This document shows, piece after piece, positions 15,487 to 23,229 of a stretch of 30,125 nucleotides of DNA; the first letter of the stretch is position 1; each line of letters opens with the position of its first letter. This stretch comes from a virus, in the IMG/VR virus record IMGVR_UViG_3300026367_000075, positions 1 through 30,125 of that record; one strand, written 5' to 3'. The translations under genes were made by a program, and so were the position numbers. The notes under the pieces are model-generated. The model made no database searches. It saw nothing but the letters and a program-made list of their open reading frames with translations, and had not been told where the DNA came from.

Positions 15487-15873
15487 TTACTTCGCCGCGC
15501 CGGCTGATTTGCCTTTGGCGGCTGGCTTGGCAGGCGCAGCACCGGAGCCAGCACCAGGCGTTGCATCAGCGCCCTGCTCTGGCCCGCCTTGCGGCTGGAC
15601 CAGCGGACTGCCGGAGCGGTTCTGGCCGTCTTTGGCCGGAGGCGGAAAGCCGTTCTTTGCGCTGGAATCGGTGTCGGCAGGATCCACGATGCCGGTGCCT
15701 TCCAAATCCTGATCGCCAAACAGCTCGGCTTTGCCGCGGTGCAAAAGGTTCTTTGCCAAGGTTTCGGACACAGTGCAGTCGGCCTTGGACTTGCCGCTGC
15801 CAGGAAGGATGATCTTGCCGCCGATCGCGACAGCCGAGGTGAGCCGAAGCTCGATCTTTTTCTTTTCTGCCAT
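15487..15873 (-). CDS. Hypothetical head-region protein with disordered tail
   Basis: A 128-residue protein. The first 55 residues (EKKKIELRLTSAVAIGGKII, then ETLAKNLLHRGKAE) form a short domain like those in small proteins that follow phage capsid genes. The remaining residues are rich in G, A, P, K and Q and are probably disordered. AGGTG lies 6 bases before the ATG. Function is unknown; the position, between capsid and joining protein, suggests a head accessory or decoration role. Confidence 0.65.
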   Translation of the reverse strand: MAEKKKIELRLTSAVAIGGKIILPGSGKSKADCTVSETLAKNLLHRGKAELFGDQDLEGTGIVDPADTDSSAKNGFPPPAKDGQNRSGSPLVQPQGGPEQGADATPGAGSGAAPAKPAAKGKSAGAAK

Positions 15874-15905
15874 TTTGACACCTACGTTACAGGGAAAAGG
15901 GGAAA

Positions 15906-15927
15906 GCCGACCCGCGAGCGGATCGGC
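15906..15927 (-). terminator. Strong RNA hairpin after the capsid gene
   Basis: On the minus strand GCCGATCCG pairs with CGGGTCGGC around a CTCG loop: nine base pairs with one G-U, followed by TTTCCCC. On the plus strand the same place would hold an A-C mismatch, so pairing is best in the leftward RNA. The short U run makes it a weak terminator at most. It may limit read-through or protect the abundant capsid message. Confidence 0.5.
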
Positions 15928-15934
15928 CTATGAT

Positions 15935-17965
15935 TTAGACGACGGGCTTGCGACCGAGGGCGAAGGACTCAACATGGCGGTAGGCGATATCGGCGTCCTG
16001 GAATGCGACGATCCGCAGACGGCCCTTCTTGGACATCGAATAAGGATCGACCGTCAGATCGAGGCCACCCCACATGCCGACCAGCATATCCGCGAAGTTG
16101 CCAAAGAACGTATCGCCAGAAGCGGTCTGGTTGGTGATTTCAGCGCGGTAGCCGTTCACGGTGCCGCCTTCTTCCCAGACCGGCTGGCCATTGGTGCCGG
16201 CGAACTTTTGAGTAGTTTTCATCGCACCACGGAAGGCCGCGTTGCCGACATAGGCCATCGAATCCACGTCAGCGTTGTCCGACGCAATCTCGCTCTCCAT
16301 CTGCACCAGCTCGGCATAGGTTGGCTGAACACCCGCAAATGGCACAGCGTTGATGCCCGACAGGTTCGCCAGGCCGAGCGGCATGGTGGCGGAGCCGGTG
16401 CCGTAGAAGCCGGCATAGTCCATCGTCAGGCCAAGGGACTGAGCGATATCACGTCGCACAAGCGCCTCGCCGTCGATCGAGCTCTGCTTCAGGAACGAGC
16501 GCGTCATTTCATAGTAAGTGCCAACGGTTTTCATCGACAGCTGGACATTGCCCAGATCAATGTTGCTCTCGCCAGCGTCCTCGTCCTCGCCAAGCCAGAA
16601 GCCCTGGCCACCACCGGTCTGCGTCGGAATATCGACGTTACCCGTCAGGCCGGCCAGCGGCGTCGCCATGCCCAGCAGGACCGAACGATTGCGCAGCATG
16701 GTGATGAACGACTGCGAGTGCAGGTCAGTGGCGATCGCATAGCCGCCAGTGTCGCCAGGAGCGACGCCGCCGGTGCCAGTGTTCAGAGCGCGGCGCAGGA
16801 CGTCGGCTGGAACCATGATGCCTTGCGCTTCACGGCCAGAGCTACGCGCTGCCGCCTCGGACGCTTCGCGCTCGAATGCGGCGTCTTCTTGCGCGCGGCG
16901 ATCGTTCGGATTCGCCAGCGCCCGCAGCGCCCGCAAAAAAGAGAACCGACCCGCGTCGGCATCCGACATCCCGATCACGCCGGCATCATCGTTCAGTGCA
17001 TCGTTAGAGCCGCCGCCGCCGCGACGCTCGCTCAAAGTGGACAAAAGGTGGCGCGTGAAGTCATCGACGGTTGCGCCATCACGAATGGCCTTTGCGGCAT
17101 CGGCAGCAGCGCCATGCTGCTCGCCCAGCTCGAGCAGCGACGCGGTGCGCTCCTGCTCGGCTTGCGTACCGGCGCGAACCAGCTGCTGCGTTTCAGAAGC
17201 GCGCTCGAGCGTTTCGATCACTTCGATGATCTGGCCGGCGTCGTCCACTTTGGCGCGGACCAGGTTACCACCGGCGTCCCGCATGACTTTGGTTTTCATC
17301 TTCGAACTATCCTCTTGATTGCGGGAAGCAGGCTCGCCCCCAGAAATGATGGTCTCACTATCGGCAGACGGTGCCGCCGGTGCCTCTGGCGCGTTCCCCA
17401 GTGCAGAACGGCCGACACCGACCGAGCTGTCGGCAGGCACAGCGACCAGGGAAATCTCGAAAGGCTCCCATTCCGTAACCGTGACGACATCCGGCTCGCC
17501 CTCCTTCTCTTCGGTTTTGATGGCGCGGATCATGTAGCCGACGGACACATGGCGGATCACGCCATCGATCACGTCGCGGAAAATCTCCTCGGCGCGCGCA
17601 CCGCGACCGAAGCGCAGCACTGCACGGCCGCGACGATCGCCACCAACCTCAGCCGACTCGACGACACCGATCTGCACGTCGGTGTTGTGATTCCACAGGA
17701 CGGCCGCGCCATCCAAAAGCCGCGACATATCGACAGCGCCAGGACCATGATCGAGGACTTCCGAACCGAACCAGCGCGGCACCGGCTCTTCGGAGGAAAA
17801 CGCGACCTCGACGGTCCGCGCCTCTTCGTCAAACTTTCGGACCCGCGCGGTGCGATGCAGCGCGCCCGCGCCACGGTTTCCATTGAGCTGCTCCGGCGTC
17901 AGAGACCGCACCATCGCGGCCCCGACCAAAGCGCAGCTCAAGGTCGCAAAATTACTCTTCAACAT
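15935..17965 (-). CDS. Fused prohead protease and HK97-fold major capsid protein
   Basis: A 676-residue fusion. Residues about 35-190 form an S78 prohead protease: His in VLWNHNTDVQIG, Ser in RHVSVGY, and acidic EPFEISLVAVPAD, the expected triad order. A linker (GNAPEAPAAPSADS) leads to an HK97-type capsid, with a helical delta-like scaffold region and the fold from about 380 (MVPADVLRRAL, TGGYAIATDLHSQSF, MLRNRSVLLGMATP) to the end. The ATG at 17965 has GGAG 7 bases upstream and overlaps the portal stop by 14 bases. The frame is also open up to 18166, but that stretch shadows the portal gene. An internal ATG at 17299, with AGAGGA 10 bases before it, could give free capsid (454 residues). Confidence 0.9.
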   Translation of the reverse strand: MLKSNFATLSCALVGAAMVRSLTPEQLNGNRGAGALHRTARVRKFDEEARTVEVAFSSEEPVPRWFGSEVLDHGPGAVDMSRLLDGAAVLWNHNTDVQIGVVESAEVGGDRRGRAVLRFGRGARAEEIFRDVIDGVIRHVSVGYMIRAIKTEEKEGEPDVVTVTEWEPFEISLVAVPADSSVGVGRSALGNAPEAPAAPSADSETIISGGEPASRNQEDSSKMKTKVMRDAGGNLVRAKVDDAGQIIEVIETLERASETQQLVRAGTQAEQERTASLLELGEQHGAAADAAKAIRDGATVDDFTRHLLSTLSERRGGGGSNDALNDDAGVIGMSDADAGRFSFLRALRALANPNDRRAQEDAAFEREASEAAARSSGREAQGIMVPADVLRRALNTGTGGVAPGDTGGYAIATDLHSQSFITMLRNRSVLLGMATPLAGLTGNVDIPTQTGGGQGFWLGEDEDAGESNIDLGNVQLSMKTVGTYYEMTRSFLKQSSIDGEALVRRDIAQSLGLTMDYAGFYGTGSATMPLGLANLSGINAVPFAGVQPTYAELVQMESEIASDNADVDSMAYVGNAAFRGAMKTTQKFAGTNGQPVWEEGGTVNGYRAEITNQTASGDTFFGNFADMLVGMWGGLDLTVDPYSMSKKGRLRIVAFQDADIAYRHVESFALGRKPVV
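17297..17315 (-). promoter_or_regulatory. Candidate internal ribosome binding site and ATG for free capsid protein
   Basis: On the minus strand AAGAGGA stands about 10 bases before an in-frame ATG (17299-17297) that begins MKTKVMRDAGG. Starting here would make scaffold plus capsid without the protease. Many phages need far more capsid than protease, and lambda uses an internal start in C for Nu3, so a second start is plausible. It is not proven; the spacing is a little long. Confidence 0.5.
17383..17399 (-). repeat. Late-region motif, copy C
   Basis: GGGGAACGCGCCAGAGG on the minus strand, inside the linker between the protease and capsid domains, where it encodes GNAPEA. It is identical to copies A and D over 17 bases. 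Confidence 0.85.
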
Positions 17966-19586
17966 CGTCGGTCTCCTGCTTGTCGGATTGATCATCCGGC
18001 GCATCGTCAGACGACGCGCTGGACTTGGCCTGGCCGGCCTTTGGGTTCGAAGCCGGTGCAACACCGAGCACGGCAGCCATGATGAACTCTTCAGGGATAT
18101 CGGCGTCCCGCATGCCCTGGATATCCTGCGCATAGCTGCGCCAGACCGTCTCGGGATCGCCGCCACGGCGCTGGATGATTTCAGACGGCGAGGTGAGAAG
18201 GTTATTCTTTGCCGTCACCTCGGCCGCGATATCCTTTGTGGGATCGACCCAAGGCCAGCGACGCGGCTGCCAGCGAACGGCATAGTGGCGCGACAGGTTC
18301 TCTGGGCGAAGACGCACACCGTTGGCAACCACCTTGCCCATCAGCAAGGCCGGCTCAAGCGCCGCGCGATAAACGCGATCGACCAGAACCTCGATCAACC
18401 ACTCCTGCAAATCCATCCAGTGGTCACGCTCATCCAGGACGCCTTGCCGGATAGACGAGAAATTCACGCCCTCAAGATCGTTGGCAAATGAGACATAGGA
18501 CACGCCTATGCCGGCACCGGCACCGCGCAGCATCGCCTTATGAAAAGGCGTGAACTCGCCGGTGGGATATAGGCTCGGCACGTTCTTGATCCGCGCGCCA
18601 GGCGGCAGCTCTTGATAGAGCCCCTCCTCCGCCTCAAAGACCAGCTCCTCGTCGGCAAGATCATCGTCGATATCCGGCCCCTCGCCGGCCTCCCATTCGA
18701 TGAAACCGCCAAGAGATGCAGAAGACCGCGCGTTTTTGAGCGCCGCCTTCTCAAACCCGTCCAGCATACCAAGACGCCAGAGCGCAGTCGCCGCCCAGGG
18801 CAGACCGCGCCGCTGGCCCAGCAAATCCTCGATAAAGCCGTGAATGATCTGCTGCGCCGGCACCCGCTCCAGCGACATGCCGCCATGCGTATAGCCACTC
18901 AACGACGGATTGTCGGTTGAGAAGAAATAGGCGAGCGGCCGGCCGGCGCGATTGAACTCGATGCCCTGCCGGATGAAGCGACCGCCGCCCAGGCTGTCCA
19001 CATTGTAATCGACCGGACACCGCTGCGGATCGATGACCTGCAGAGCATAGAGCATCGGCCCCGCGTCCTTGCCGCGCACTTCGCGCACAATGAATTCGCC
19101 GTCCTTCGCCGCCGATCCAACGAGCGCTTTGCAGATCCGCCGAAAGTTGCGCTTGCCTGTGACGTCGCAGTTTTCAGCGCGACACCACTCGTTCCACCAC
19201 AGCTCAATCGCGGTATTGGCATTCGCGTCCATCTTGCCATCGCGCAGCTTCGATTGCGCCTGCAAAACGATGCCGTTGGCACCGATGATGCTGCGCTCCG
19301 CGATCCGCAGGAACGACTTCATGTAATCGTTCGTTGTGGCCTGTTGCCGCGACTGCGCCACTAACACGCGCTGATTGCGATCGATCAGCGCGTCGGTGGA
19401 TATCGGCGTAGACGACATGAACGAAACCGCAGGACCCAGATCACGCCCGCCAGGCGTGAGGCTCCGCGACCGGCGAATCCGAAGCCCGCTCGTTGTGCCA
19501 ACGACGGCCGGTACCGGATCGGCCTGCATAGGCGGATCGGCCCGCGTGACCGCCTCGGACTTCGACCGCTTACCAAATCCAAACAT
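17952..19586 (-). CDS. Portal protein, lambda GpB family
   Basis: A 544-residue portal, close to lambda gpB (533). It forms the dodecameric ring at the DNA entry vertex and joins terminase and tail. Typical are SRQQATTNDYMKSFLRIAER with IIGANGIVLQAQ, NTAIELWWNEWC, the long central QRGLPWAATALWRLGMLDGF helix and SFANDLEGVNFSSIRQG. The C-terminal 40 residues are charged and of low complexity. Its ATG overlaps the stop of the upstream gene by one base (TGATG). Order terminase-W-like-portal-protease is lambda-like. Confidence 0.93.
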   Translation of the reverse strand: MFGFGKRSKSEAVTRADPPMQADPVPAVVGTTSGLRIRRSRSLTPGGRDLGPAVSFMSSTPISTDALIDRNQRVLVAQSRQQATTNDYMKSFLRIAERSIIGANGIVLQAQSKLRDGKMDANANTAIELWWNEWCRAENCDVTGKRNFRRICKALVGSAAKDGEFIVREVRGKDAGPMLYALQVIDPQRCPVDYNVDSLGGGRFIRQGIEFNRAGRPLAYFFSTDNPSLSGYTHGGMSLERVPAQQIIHGFIEDLLGQRRGLPWAATALWRLGMLDGFEKAALKNARSSASLGGFIEWEAGEGPDIDDDLADEELVFEAEEGLYQELPPGARIKNVPSLYPTGEFTPFHKAMLRGAGAGIGVSYVSFANDLEGVNFSSIRQGVLDERDHWMDLQEWLIEVLVDRVYRAALEPALLMGKVVANGVRLRPENLSRHYAVRWQPRRWPWVDPTKDIAAEVTAKNNLLTSPSEIIQRRGGDPETVWRSYAQDIQGMRDADIPEEFIMAAVLGVAPASNPKAGQAKSSASSDDAPDDQSDKQETDDVEE

Positions 19587-20143
19587 CAGCCACCAAACCT
19601 CACATTAATGCGACGGCCGAGCAGCCGGCGCGGCTTTCCATTGGCAGACAGCCGGCCCACCTCTTTGCGATACGCATCGCGCATCGTTTGCAACTCCAGG
19701 ATCGGCGTCCGGACCAGGGACCGGCCGGCGATCGTGTAGGACTGTTGATCGAGGGACGCCCGCTTTTCGAGAACCGCCTCGATTGCGTCCAGCATCCGCT
19801 GCGCATGCGATCGCGGATCGACCGCACCATCAACGCTGGCCAGATCGGCTGTGATTTTAACCTGCCCCGCGTCCACCTCGACGACATCCGCGCCAGACAC
19901 CGCACGAACCGACGCCGCATAGAGACCGCCCGCCCAGCTGGTGGTTTGCGTCGCCGGAACAGACAGCCGGTGCAGATCGCCATAAGGGACCGACGTAAGC
20001 TCGATCTTTTCAGGACCAGCCAGGATCACGATCACTGCCCACTCCGGAGCAGGATGATCGTCCAAATCCAGATCGACAGCGAAGGTCAAACCCGCTGCGA
20101 TTGAGGACGGGAAATGCTGCAAATCGAAACCTCGCGCGATCAA
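19586..20143 (-). CDS. Probable head-tail joining protein with gpW-like C-terminus
   Basis: A 185-residue protein between terminase large subunit and portal, where lambda has gpW. The C-terminal 60 residues (SYTIAGRSLVRTPILELQTM, then RDAYRKEVGRL) have the helix-hairpin-helix plan of gpW-like proteins. The N-terminal 110 residues are beta-rich (PEWAVIVILAGPEKIELTSV) and are an addition to the short lambda gpW. The start is TTG at 20143, overlapping the terminase TGA as TTGA; no ATG occurs in the first half of the frame. The assignment of the N-terminal part is open. Confidence 0.68.
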   Translation of the reverse strand: MIARGFDLQHFPSSIAAGLTFAVDLDLDDHPAPEWAVIVILAGPEKIELTSVPYGDLHRLSVPATQTTSWAGGLYAASVRAVSGADVVEVDAGQVKITADLASVDGAVDPRSHAQRMLDAIEAVLEKRASLDQQSYTIAGRSLVRTPILELQTMRDAYRKEVGRLSANGKPRRLLGRRINVRFGG

Positions 20144-22035
20144 AGACCAGACGACCGTCGCCGGCGTCTCTGCCGCGCAGCATTGCGAGCCGAGCGCTTC
20201 GATTCCTCTGGCGCGTTCCCCGCCTCCTCCTCGGCCGGCTCTTCGGCAGCCAGCGCGGCCGGTGCTATTCGAGACAGACGCTGCGGCAGGTTTGGATTGG
20301 CAATTTTAAGCGCGGCATAAGCATAGACGCGGCAGTCGAGCGCCTCGTTGCGCTCCCGCGTTTTGTGCCAGGCACGGACCGGAAAGCCGCGCCGCATTTT
20401 CGTCACCAGCTGCTCGGCCGTTAGCTGAAGAAAGAACTCCGGATCCCGCTCGATCGGAAAGTGGCAGTAGCCAGGACCGACGGCCGACATATTGGCCCGG
20501 CGCAGAATGGTCAGCTTCGCGTCGTTCACACCCACCGAAAACAGCATAACCGGCCGCGATCGCCGGCCGCTGCGGGATTTGGTTGGAGCAGAAACTACCG
20601 GCTTGTTCCAAGTGCCGCCGCCTTTGAGCGCATAAAAACCACGGCGCTGCTTTCCGCGCAGCTGCTCATAAGCCGCCTGGGTCAAACCACCCGAGCCACC
20701 CGTATCGAAGCCGGCAGCCGAGACCTTCAGCGTCGCCCCGCTTTGCGTCTCATAAGTTTGCGCCAGGAAATCGAAGACCAGCTCCCAGACGTCGTCTTTC
20801 ATCGGATCGCCCCAGAACACCTGATAGTCGATCGACCAGGACTCCTCGCCCAGACCCCAGCCGACCAGCTCGAGCTCAAGGCGATCCTCCTGCATATCGA
20901 TACCGGCCGTCAGGCAAGCGACACCCGCTGGGATTTTATCACCCCAGCTTTCCGCCCGCGCCATCAGATCGTCGGCCGCGACCCGCTCCGCCTCCTCCTC
21001 CCAGCATTCAGCCAGGGACACGTTGACGAAGGTTTGCAGATCGTCACTAGCCTTCTTTTCCAGGAAGGACTGCACGATATCGCCCAGGCGACGGAAGCAA
21101 GAATAGAGCTCCGACAGATGATAGCTCGCATGGCCAAGGAACGGCTTCTGGGCCTTCCAGCCGTGGCCCAGCTTTTCAGCATCGCGGACGGCCGCGACCC
21201 GATCGGAATCAGACCAGACGCAGCCATGCGCCGAACACTGATAGTAGGCCGACATCGGCAGATGCGCCCCGTCCGCGTCCTTTTCCCATTTAACGTTTGA
21301 CCACATGATCACTTGCGGCTCGCCGCAATGCGGACAGCCGACGTGAAACTGCCGCTGGTCTCCCTGCTCGTAAGCATCATCAATCCAGGACAGGCCGCGC
21401 ACCGTTGGCGTCGAGATTTCCAGCAACTTGCGCATATCACCAAAGGTCGCGGCCCGCTGCCAGAGCAGCGAGACAGGGTGGCCCTCGGCCGTCCGATCGT
21501 AGCCGTCCGTTTCATCCGCGACGACGAAAGGTGCCGACTTGCCGCGCTGCGTCTTAGGCGAGCCAGACCAGGCGAACATGATGAACCCGCCTGGGTAGGA
21601 TTTCATCCGCGTGTTGTTTACGCCCTTACGACCCCGCGCGGTCGCGATCCGGCTCTCGAGCTCGGGATTAGCCGCGACCAGAGGATTAAACTTGGTCTGC
21701 AGCCAGGTTTGCAGATCGCCCTCCGACGGCTGCATCATCAGCTGCGAAGTTGGGTCCATGGCAATCCGGTAGGACTGAGCACAAAGCGCGACTTGCGTCT
21801 TGCCCACCTGGGCGGCCCATTTCAGGCTGATACGCTGACAGGAAGGATCGACCGTCATATCGAGCGGCTCGCGCTGATAAGGCGCGTTGTCGAACCGGAT
21901 CAAACCAGGGATCGCGTTCCCGACCGGAATGTAGACCGACCGCTCCGCCCAGACCGAAGGCTTCAAATCCGGAGGCGGCTGCAGCGCCGCCAAGGCGGAG
22001 GCCATCATGCGATGCGCGGCTGGGCTATACTCCAT
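20140..22035 (-). CDS. terL: Terminase large subunit, lambda GpA family
   Basis: A 631-residue DNA-packaging motor and nuclease. The ATPase has a Walker A-like loop at residues 74-81 (AAQVGKTQ) and a Walker B-like stretch FVVADETDGYD. The nuclease half follows, with GVACLTAGIDMQEDRLELEL and VSAAGFDTGGSGG carrying acidic metal ligands, and the family-typical LTAEQLVTKMRRGFPVRAWH. Members of this family usually cut at cos sites. The ATG at 22035 overlaps the small subunit by 11 bases. Motif copy D lies near its 3' end, beyond the catalytic core. Confidence 0.94.
   Translation of the reverse strand: MEYSPAAHRMMASALAALQPPPDLKPSVWAERSVYIPVGNAIPGLIRFDNAPYQREPLDMTVDPSCQRISLKWAAQVGKTQVALCAQSYRIAMDPTSQLMMQPSEGDLQTWLQTKFNPLVAANPELESRIATARGRKGVNNTRMKSYPGGFIMFAWSGSPKTQRGKSAPFVVADETDGYDRTAEGHPVSLLWQRAATFGDMRKLLEISTPTVRGLSWIDDAYEQGDQRQFHVGCPHCGEPQVIMWSNVKWEKDADGAHLPMSAYYQCSAHGCVWSDSDRVAAVRDAEKLGHGWKAQKPFLGHASYHLSELYSCFRRLGDIVQSFLEKKASDDLQTFVNVSLAECWEEEAERVAADDLMARAESWGDKIPAGVACLTAGIDMQEDRLELELVGWGLGEESWSIDYQVFWGDPMKDDVWELVFDFLAQTYETQSGATLKVSAAGFDTGGSGGLTQAAYEQLRGKQRRGFYALKGGGTWNKPVVSAPTKSRSGRRSRPVMLFSVGVNDAKLTILRRANMSAVGPGYCHFPIERDPEFFLQLTAEQLVTKMRRGFPVRAWHKTRERNEALDCRVYAYAALKIANPNLPQRLSRIAPAALAAEEPAEEEAGNAPEESKRSARNAARQRRRRRSSGL
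20205..20221 (-). repeat. Late-region motif, copy D
   Basis: GGGGAACGCGCCAGAGG on the minus strand, within the low-complexity C-terminal tail of the terminase gene, encoding GNAPEE. Similarity to copy A extends beyond the motif through AAT and GCGCTCG. Confidence 0.85.
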
Positions 22036-22543
22036 CGGACGCAGGCTCCCCCATCAAGGCGACAAGGTCAGTCTTCGCAATGCCGGCCATGATTTCCGAC
22101 AGCTCGGCTTTGATGATCTTCTTGAGAGCCGCCTCGGTCTTGGTGGATTTGCCAGCGGCCGCGATCCGCACCGGCGCATTGTTGAGAAGTTTCGTCTTCA
22201 GCTCCGACATCAGCAGAGCAGTGACCGCCGCCGCCTCTTCGGCATTGATCAGCGAGCCGCGCAGCTGCAGCACCGCCATCTCCTTAAGATCAGCGTCCGC
22301 GCGCATGCGCCGCGCCTTTTCACTTTGGTAATTGATTGCGCCTTCTTCGCCCCCGCCAGGACCGACATCGAGCGACTGCAAATACCGGATATAGCCCTGC
22401 ACGGCCGGCGCGAGCTCATAGCGGCCTCGGTCAGCCTTCGGGATTACCCCCTCCTTCGACAGCTGCTGCACCCGACGATCCGTGAGCATAAGCAGCTTTG
22501 CGATCGTGCCGACGGGATAGGTGGGATTGCCGGCGCCTGCCAT
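22025..22543 (-). CDS. terS: Terminase small subunit, Nu1-like
   Basis: A 172-residue DNA-recognition subunit. A winged helix-turn-helix like lambda Nu1 occupies residues about 8-60 (YPVGTIAKLLMLTDRRVQQL, then SKEGVIPKADRGRYELAPAV). A helical dimerisation and large-subunit contact region follows (SEKARRMRADADLKEMAVLQ, LINAEEAAAVTALLMSELKT). The ATG overlaps the stop of the PLD-like gene (TGATG). Its direct overlap with the large subunit supports the pairing. Confidence 0.9.
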   Translation of the reverse strand: MAGAGNPTYPVGTIAKLLMLTDRRVQQLSKEGVIPKADRGRYELAPAVQGYIRYLQSLDVGPGGGEEGAINYQSEKARRMRADADLKEMAVLQLRGSLINAEEAAAVTALLMSELKTKLLNNAPVRIAAAGKSTKTEAALKKIIKAELSEIMAGIAKTDLVALMGEPASDGV

Positions 22544-23229
22544 CAGCCAGTAAACGCCCCGAGGTCCAAACCGGCCAGATCGTCAGCCGGCTCTGAAGCA
22601 GCAGGCGCGACCGATGCCCCCCCCTCTTCGAGAGGCGTCTCCTCGAGATAGCGATCAAAGACCGCCTTGATGATCTCGACATTATCGGTAGAGCGACCGG
22701 CCTCATCCCAGAGCGCATCGAACCAGCCCTGATAGAAATCAGTGAACGCGTCCGACACATCGATGTCGAACTGCTCGGTGCGCAGGTTTTTATTCAGGTT
22801 CATCGACGAGCGCATGACAGCACGGCCGCGCGCGCCTTCCACGATGATGATTTTGGCATGCACCGACACGCACCGGAAAGCCTCCACGCCACACGCCTGG
22901 ATCAACGGACCGGCGAACTTCGGAGACTTCTCAAAAGTGCCGCGGTCGAGGATGAACCGAAGGCCGCACAGCTGCTCGTTGGCGCGCATTTCAGCCGCGC
23001 GCTTCACATCGTAGAGGCCGGTGGTCCAAGCCGAGATCGACACGTCGGCCGGCCCAAGGCAATTGACCATGTGCTCCATTACGTCAATCGCAGAGAACTG
23101 GCCGGCCGTTAGACCAGACACCGACACCCCAGGCGACAGATCGCCGATGACCTCGGCCGCAGCCCCGGTGCGATGCGCGACCAGGCGCGCGGTGCGTGAT
23201 GCCGTCCGAAGCGCCGAGCCCCTAGCCAT
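22543..23229 (-). CDS. PLD-like (single HKD) protein
   Basis: A 228-residue protein with one phospholipase-D-like motif: H124 and K126 in VSVHAKIIIVEG, then SSMNLNKN and E152 in RTEQFDID. Single-HKD proteins work as dimers; some are nucleases (Nuc, BfiI type), others hydrolyse phospholipids. The N-terminal part has the beta strand DVSISAWTTGL typical of the fold. The ATG at 23229 overlaps the methyltransferase stop by 8 bases, so the two are coupled. Its place directly before the terminase genes is where several phages carry a packaging-associated nuclease. No membrane segment is seen. Substrate is unknown; DNA is the likelier guess. Confidence 0.78.
   Translation of the reverse strand: MARGSALRTASRTARLVAHRTGAAAEVIGDLSPGVSVSGLTAGQFSAIDVMEHMVNCLGPADVSISAWTTGLYDVKRAAEMRANEQLCGLRFILDRGTFEKSPKFAGPLIQACGVEAFRCVSVHAKIIIVEGARGRAVMRSSMNLNKNLRTEQFDIDVSDAFTDFYQGWFDALWDEAGRSTDNVEIIKAVFDRYLEETPLEEGGASVAPAASEPADDLAGLDLGAFTG

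Noticed and set aside
15731-18082. 783-codon open frame on the plus strand opposite the capsid and protease genes
   Set aside because: Long antisense frames are expected in GC-rich DNA. It lies fully opposite genes with clear homology, and its residues are the arginine/histidine-rich mix typical of shadows.
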